From the NCBI GenBank assembly GCA_029216955.1, contig JANAVB010016199.1, positions 11,355,595 to 11,419,594 of the forward strand: a DNA stretch of 64,000 bases. The letters are read 5' to 3'. Position numbers and translations under genes: made by a program. Below are positions 61,435 through 64,000 of the stretch, one piece after another. This DNA comes from Iris pallida. Its lineage: Eukaryota; Streptophyta; Magnoliopsida; Asparagales; Iridaceae. Each line of letters opens with the position of its first letter. The stretch's first letter is position 1. Below the pieces are notes generated by a model, which was not told where the DNA came from, did not search any database, and saw nothing but the letters and a program-made list of their open reading frames with translations.

Positions 61435-62870
61435 CACCAAACACTCTTATCCTTTCTCTAAGCCATAACACCCAATACAAAATACACAACACCAACACCA
61501 ACACCAACAATTAGCCTTAAACCATTTCCTATTTTCTATTCCTAGCCAACCTACTTTTCTAAGCTAAGGAAACGTATTACCTATTCTATGCAACACCAGC
61601 TCACGCCCAACTAGCCCATACTCTACTTTTGTAGAGATTCTAAAGTACTCTCTCTACTTTCTTACTCACATACTCACACAGCCAACCACTATTTATCAAA
61701 CAACACTCTCCCTCATTCAAGCCAACCAACAGCAGCTCTTCTTTTCTATCTAGCCGATAGCCCCCTCAACCCTAACTTCTTCACCTCCTACTCATCCTCA
61801 TCAACTTCTCCTCCTCCATCCTCATTTTCTTCCTCTTCTTCTTCCTTATGTTGTAGTTGTTGCTACCAATGCGTGCAAATACTGCTGCCACGTGCGTGCA
61901 GCTACTGCTGCTACTGTGGGCGCTCCTGACCATGTGCCAGTTGGCTGTGCGTTGATGCGCCACCCTGTGTCCCACCATGCTAAGGCAGACACCGGCCATC
62001 GCCCCCGGGGCTCGACAGTAGGCCGACGACAGCGAGTAGGTGTTGTCGCTGCTGATGTGCCCTGTGTTCTTCTCCCTCACCGTATGACCCTAGCTCCGAC
62101 CGCCATGGCATTGGCCGCTGCCCCATGTACCGCCCTTCGCGTGCCTATAGCGACCTCGCCCCTGCGCTCCATGCGCGCTGCTCTGGCAGCAGCGCCCGTG
62201 CGTTCTCCAGCCGTGACAGCGTACCGTGCGCGCCTTTCGCGCGTGCGACCTCAGCGACACCCACCATCAACCACCATGTGCCGCCCCGCTCGCATCCCAG
62301 CAAGGTCTTGAAGTAGCCCCGTCCCCTTCGATGATTTCTGTAGGTGATTTCAACTTTTTTCTCAAAATCCCGCCGTGACGCACATTTTTGAGAATCAGAA
62401 AGTGCGTCTCGAGATAGCGACTTCGTATATATTTTCTGGGCGATCTGACCGTTGGATCATCGAACTCTTTCCTCTATTGCAATCTTGGTATATAGATCTA
62501 CCTCCACCTAAAATTTCAGCCGTTAATTCGTTCATTTGATGGATCAAAATCGACCACCAAGTTGCCCGAATAATTGTGTTTATTTTGGACAGTTTTGTGG
62601 AGCCAAATTCGTAGATTTGTATCTCTGCTGTTGCAACTCTGTTTGATGTGCCACTAGTTCCTGTGCACAGCTAGTATAACAAACTTCTAGTCATTAAAGT
62701 TTTATTTTATCGTGAGCTCGTTTGATTGGTTGAATTTGACACCAAAGTTGGCGGTTCGAATTCGTAATTTCCAACATGTAAAATTCCAATTTTGGACTCG
62801 AGACTCCGAATTCCAAATTTGACACCACCAGTAGACTCATGGCATCATTCTGGCAAGAATTCATACAAAG

Positions 62871-63180
62871 TTTGATATATTTGGAGGACGTGGGCCCCAA
62901 CACGTATTTTGGTACAAATCGGGTCCCACAGTCCGGGTCAACGGGTCATTTTGAGATCGAGCTCATCGAAACCCAATTATGGATATACCGTTGGGTTCGT
63001 GTCGTCATTCTGTACTCGTTGACATATACTTTGCTATATTTGGTGGACTTGGGCTCCGGTACGCATTTTCGTGCAAACCGAATTTTAATATCTGGGTCAA
63101 CGGACCATTTTGAGATCGACTCATCAGAATTCACTTCTGGATATACCGTTGCATTCTGGACTCGTGGACATATAGTTTAC
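62871..63180 (+). repeat. Diverged tandem duplication of about 160 bp in LTR-G
   Basis: Two successive modules start tttgatatatttgg (62871) and tttgctatatttgg (about 63030). They share gggtcaacgg, cattttgagatcga and ggatataccgttg in order. Single copies of this module occur in LTR-B and LTR-C. Confidence 0.65.
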
Positions 63181-64000
63181 AAGATTTTGATGACTTTGAT
63201 CATGATATATTTTGGTCCAACGACGGACCACATTTTGGCCCAAAATTACCACTTTGTCCCTGTGTCCAGAATTGGACTTATAAGTAATCTATCCTAGCTA
63301 TTTTCCTTATTTTGGGAACGTTGGTGATATTTGTTTCAGCATCCGGCGACGTTCATAGAGACTCCTATATTGCTACCTTCCTTGGACTTGACGATTTGCC
63401 TGTAGGACATCATTGAATACTACTTCGCCCCTGGCAAGATTCCTTGCAATACTTGTTCTATTTACATTATTCATATATACTATTGTGTTGTTAGTTGGTG
63501 ACACTGGTAGTGTTTATCCAAGGATGACTTGGGTTTTATCGATGAAGGCATCGATGTTATGGGTGTGTGTATGTGTGTAACTTAGAATTAGTAGACATAC
63601 CTGAGATGGTGAAGTTATCCCGAATAACTTCTATGACTTGACATAAGATATTACACGACACCTTGAGTGAGGGTCATTGTGTTGGCAAGAACTTACGCAT
63701 TCGACTGATCATCGGTGCGAGCGATTCGTGTGTCGGTACATATAGAGTTAGATGATGTCTAGGTTAGAGACTCGCATTGAGATATGGATTGTCTGAGTCG
63801 TGGATATGACTTGTACATTTTCTGGGGCGGGAAAGACAATCAGTAGGTGTATGGGATAGACAGTTATATTATTCTGGTCTCAGTGGATACCCGGTTATGG
63901 TCCATACACACACTATGGGCCATACATACACTACGGGATACTTCCGGCAGCGACCACTAGCTGCGCGTTAGGTACGGTCGGGAAGTATACTAGTATTGTA

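Larger units (their letters stand above)
60870..64000 (+). repeat. LTR of element G, right end outside window
   Basis: It starts tgtaagcccctgg and is at least 3.1 kb. Landmarks near the start (tgtcccactcaaac, caatatatggttttgac) match LTR-E and a segment in C. At 63240-63330 it matches the LTR-B/C block ending gtccagaattggactta. A TATA box lies at 61428-61434. A GC-rich stretch (61870-62310) contains an ORF of 139 codons without recognisable domains, which I do not call a gene. The left flank is catcg (60865-60869). Confidence 0.72.

Noticed and set aside
61892..62311. 139-codon ORF in a GC-rich stretch as a host gene
   Set aside because: It lies in LTR-G shortly after the TATA box. It has biased low-complexity composition, no domain, and overlapping open frames.

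Overview
The window is a stack of plant LTR retrotransposons. I see no host gene, tRNA, rRNA or CRISPR array. The Ty3/gypsy chromodomain (Tekay/Del-like) and Tat lineages, LTRs of about 2.7-3.6 kb, telobox motifs in promoters and abundant C-to-T-type nonsense changes point to a large, repeat-rich angiosperm nuclear genome. The species cannot be named from this sequence. I label the elements T, A, B, C, D, E, F and G.

Positions 1-52988 are one five-level nest. T (plus strand, Tat lineage with a second, archaeal-like RNase H) enters from the left with its gag end, protease, RT, RNase H, aRNH and integrase at 1-5169. It also carries an antisense multi-exon gene whose 3' part is at 5872-7442 and 5' part at 48823-51754. 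Its putative 3' LTR is at 52224-52988. A (chromovirus, 7443-48822) sits inside that antisense gene. B (minus strand, nearly internal-less, 11301-41191) sits inside A's gag. C (plus strand, long-LTR non-coding LARD-like element, 16672-39299) sits inside B's LTR and has an LTR-internal-LTR-partial internal layout. D (plus strand, complete chromovirus, 24180-34601) sits inside the second LTR of C and has an exact 5-bp target duplication (cagat).

Positions 52989-64000 hold three more damaged elements. E is a decayed chromovirus with a truncated pol and a 3' LTR at 55658-58637. F is a minus-strand gag-RT-RNase H fragment (58638-60867). G is represented by an LTR that starts 2 bp upstream of F's gag start codon and runs off the window.

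No element has an intact gag-pol. D is the youngest by its near-identical LTRs, yet it has several frameshifts and one nonsense codon. A has several stops and has lost catalytic aspartates in RT and integrase. T is riddled with stops.

The most interesting signal is in T. Its antisense gene has spliceable introns, its own TATA box and a region resembling plant mobile domain proteins. It is surrounded by three independent tandem arrays (periods 17, 25 and 27 bp) of one 10-bp core, tgggcgcata/tatgcgccca, located in its promoter, its first intron and the LTR U3. This looks like a short-motif array that could be read by a DNA-binding protein. Two other cross-element signals stand out: a shared primer-binding site matching the 3' end of tRNA-Ile, and a small hairpin just before the polypurine tract with compensatory base changes.
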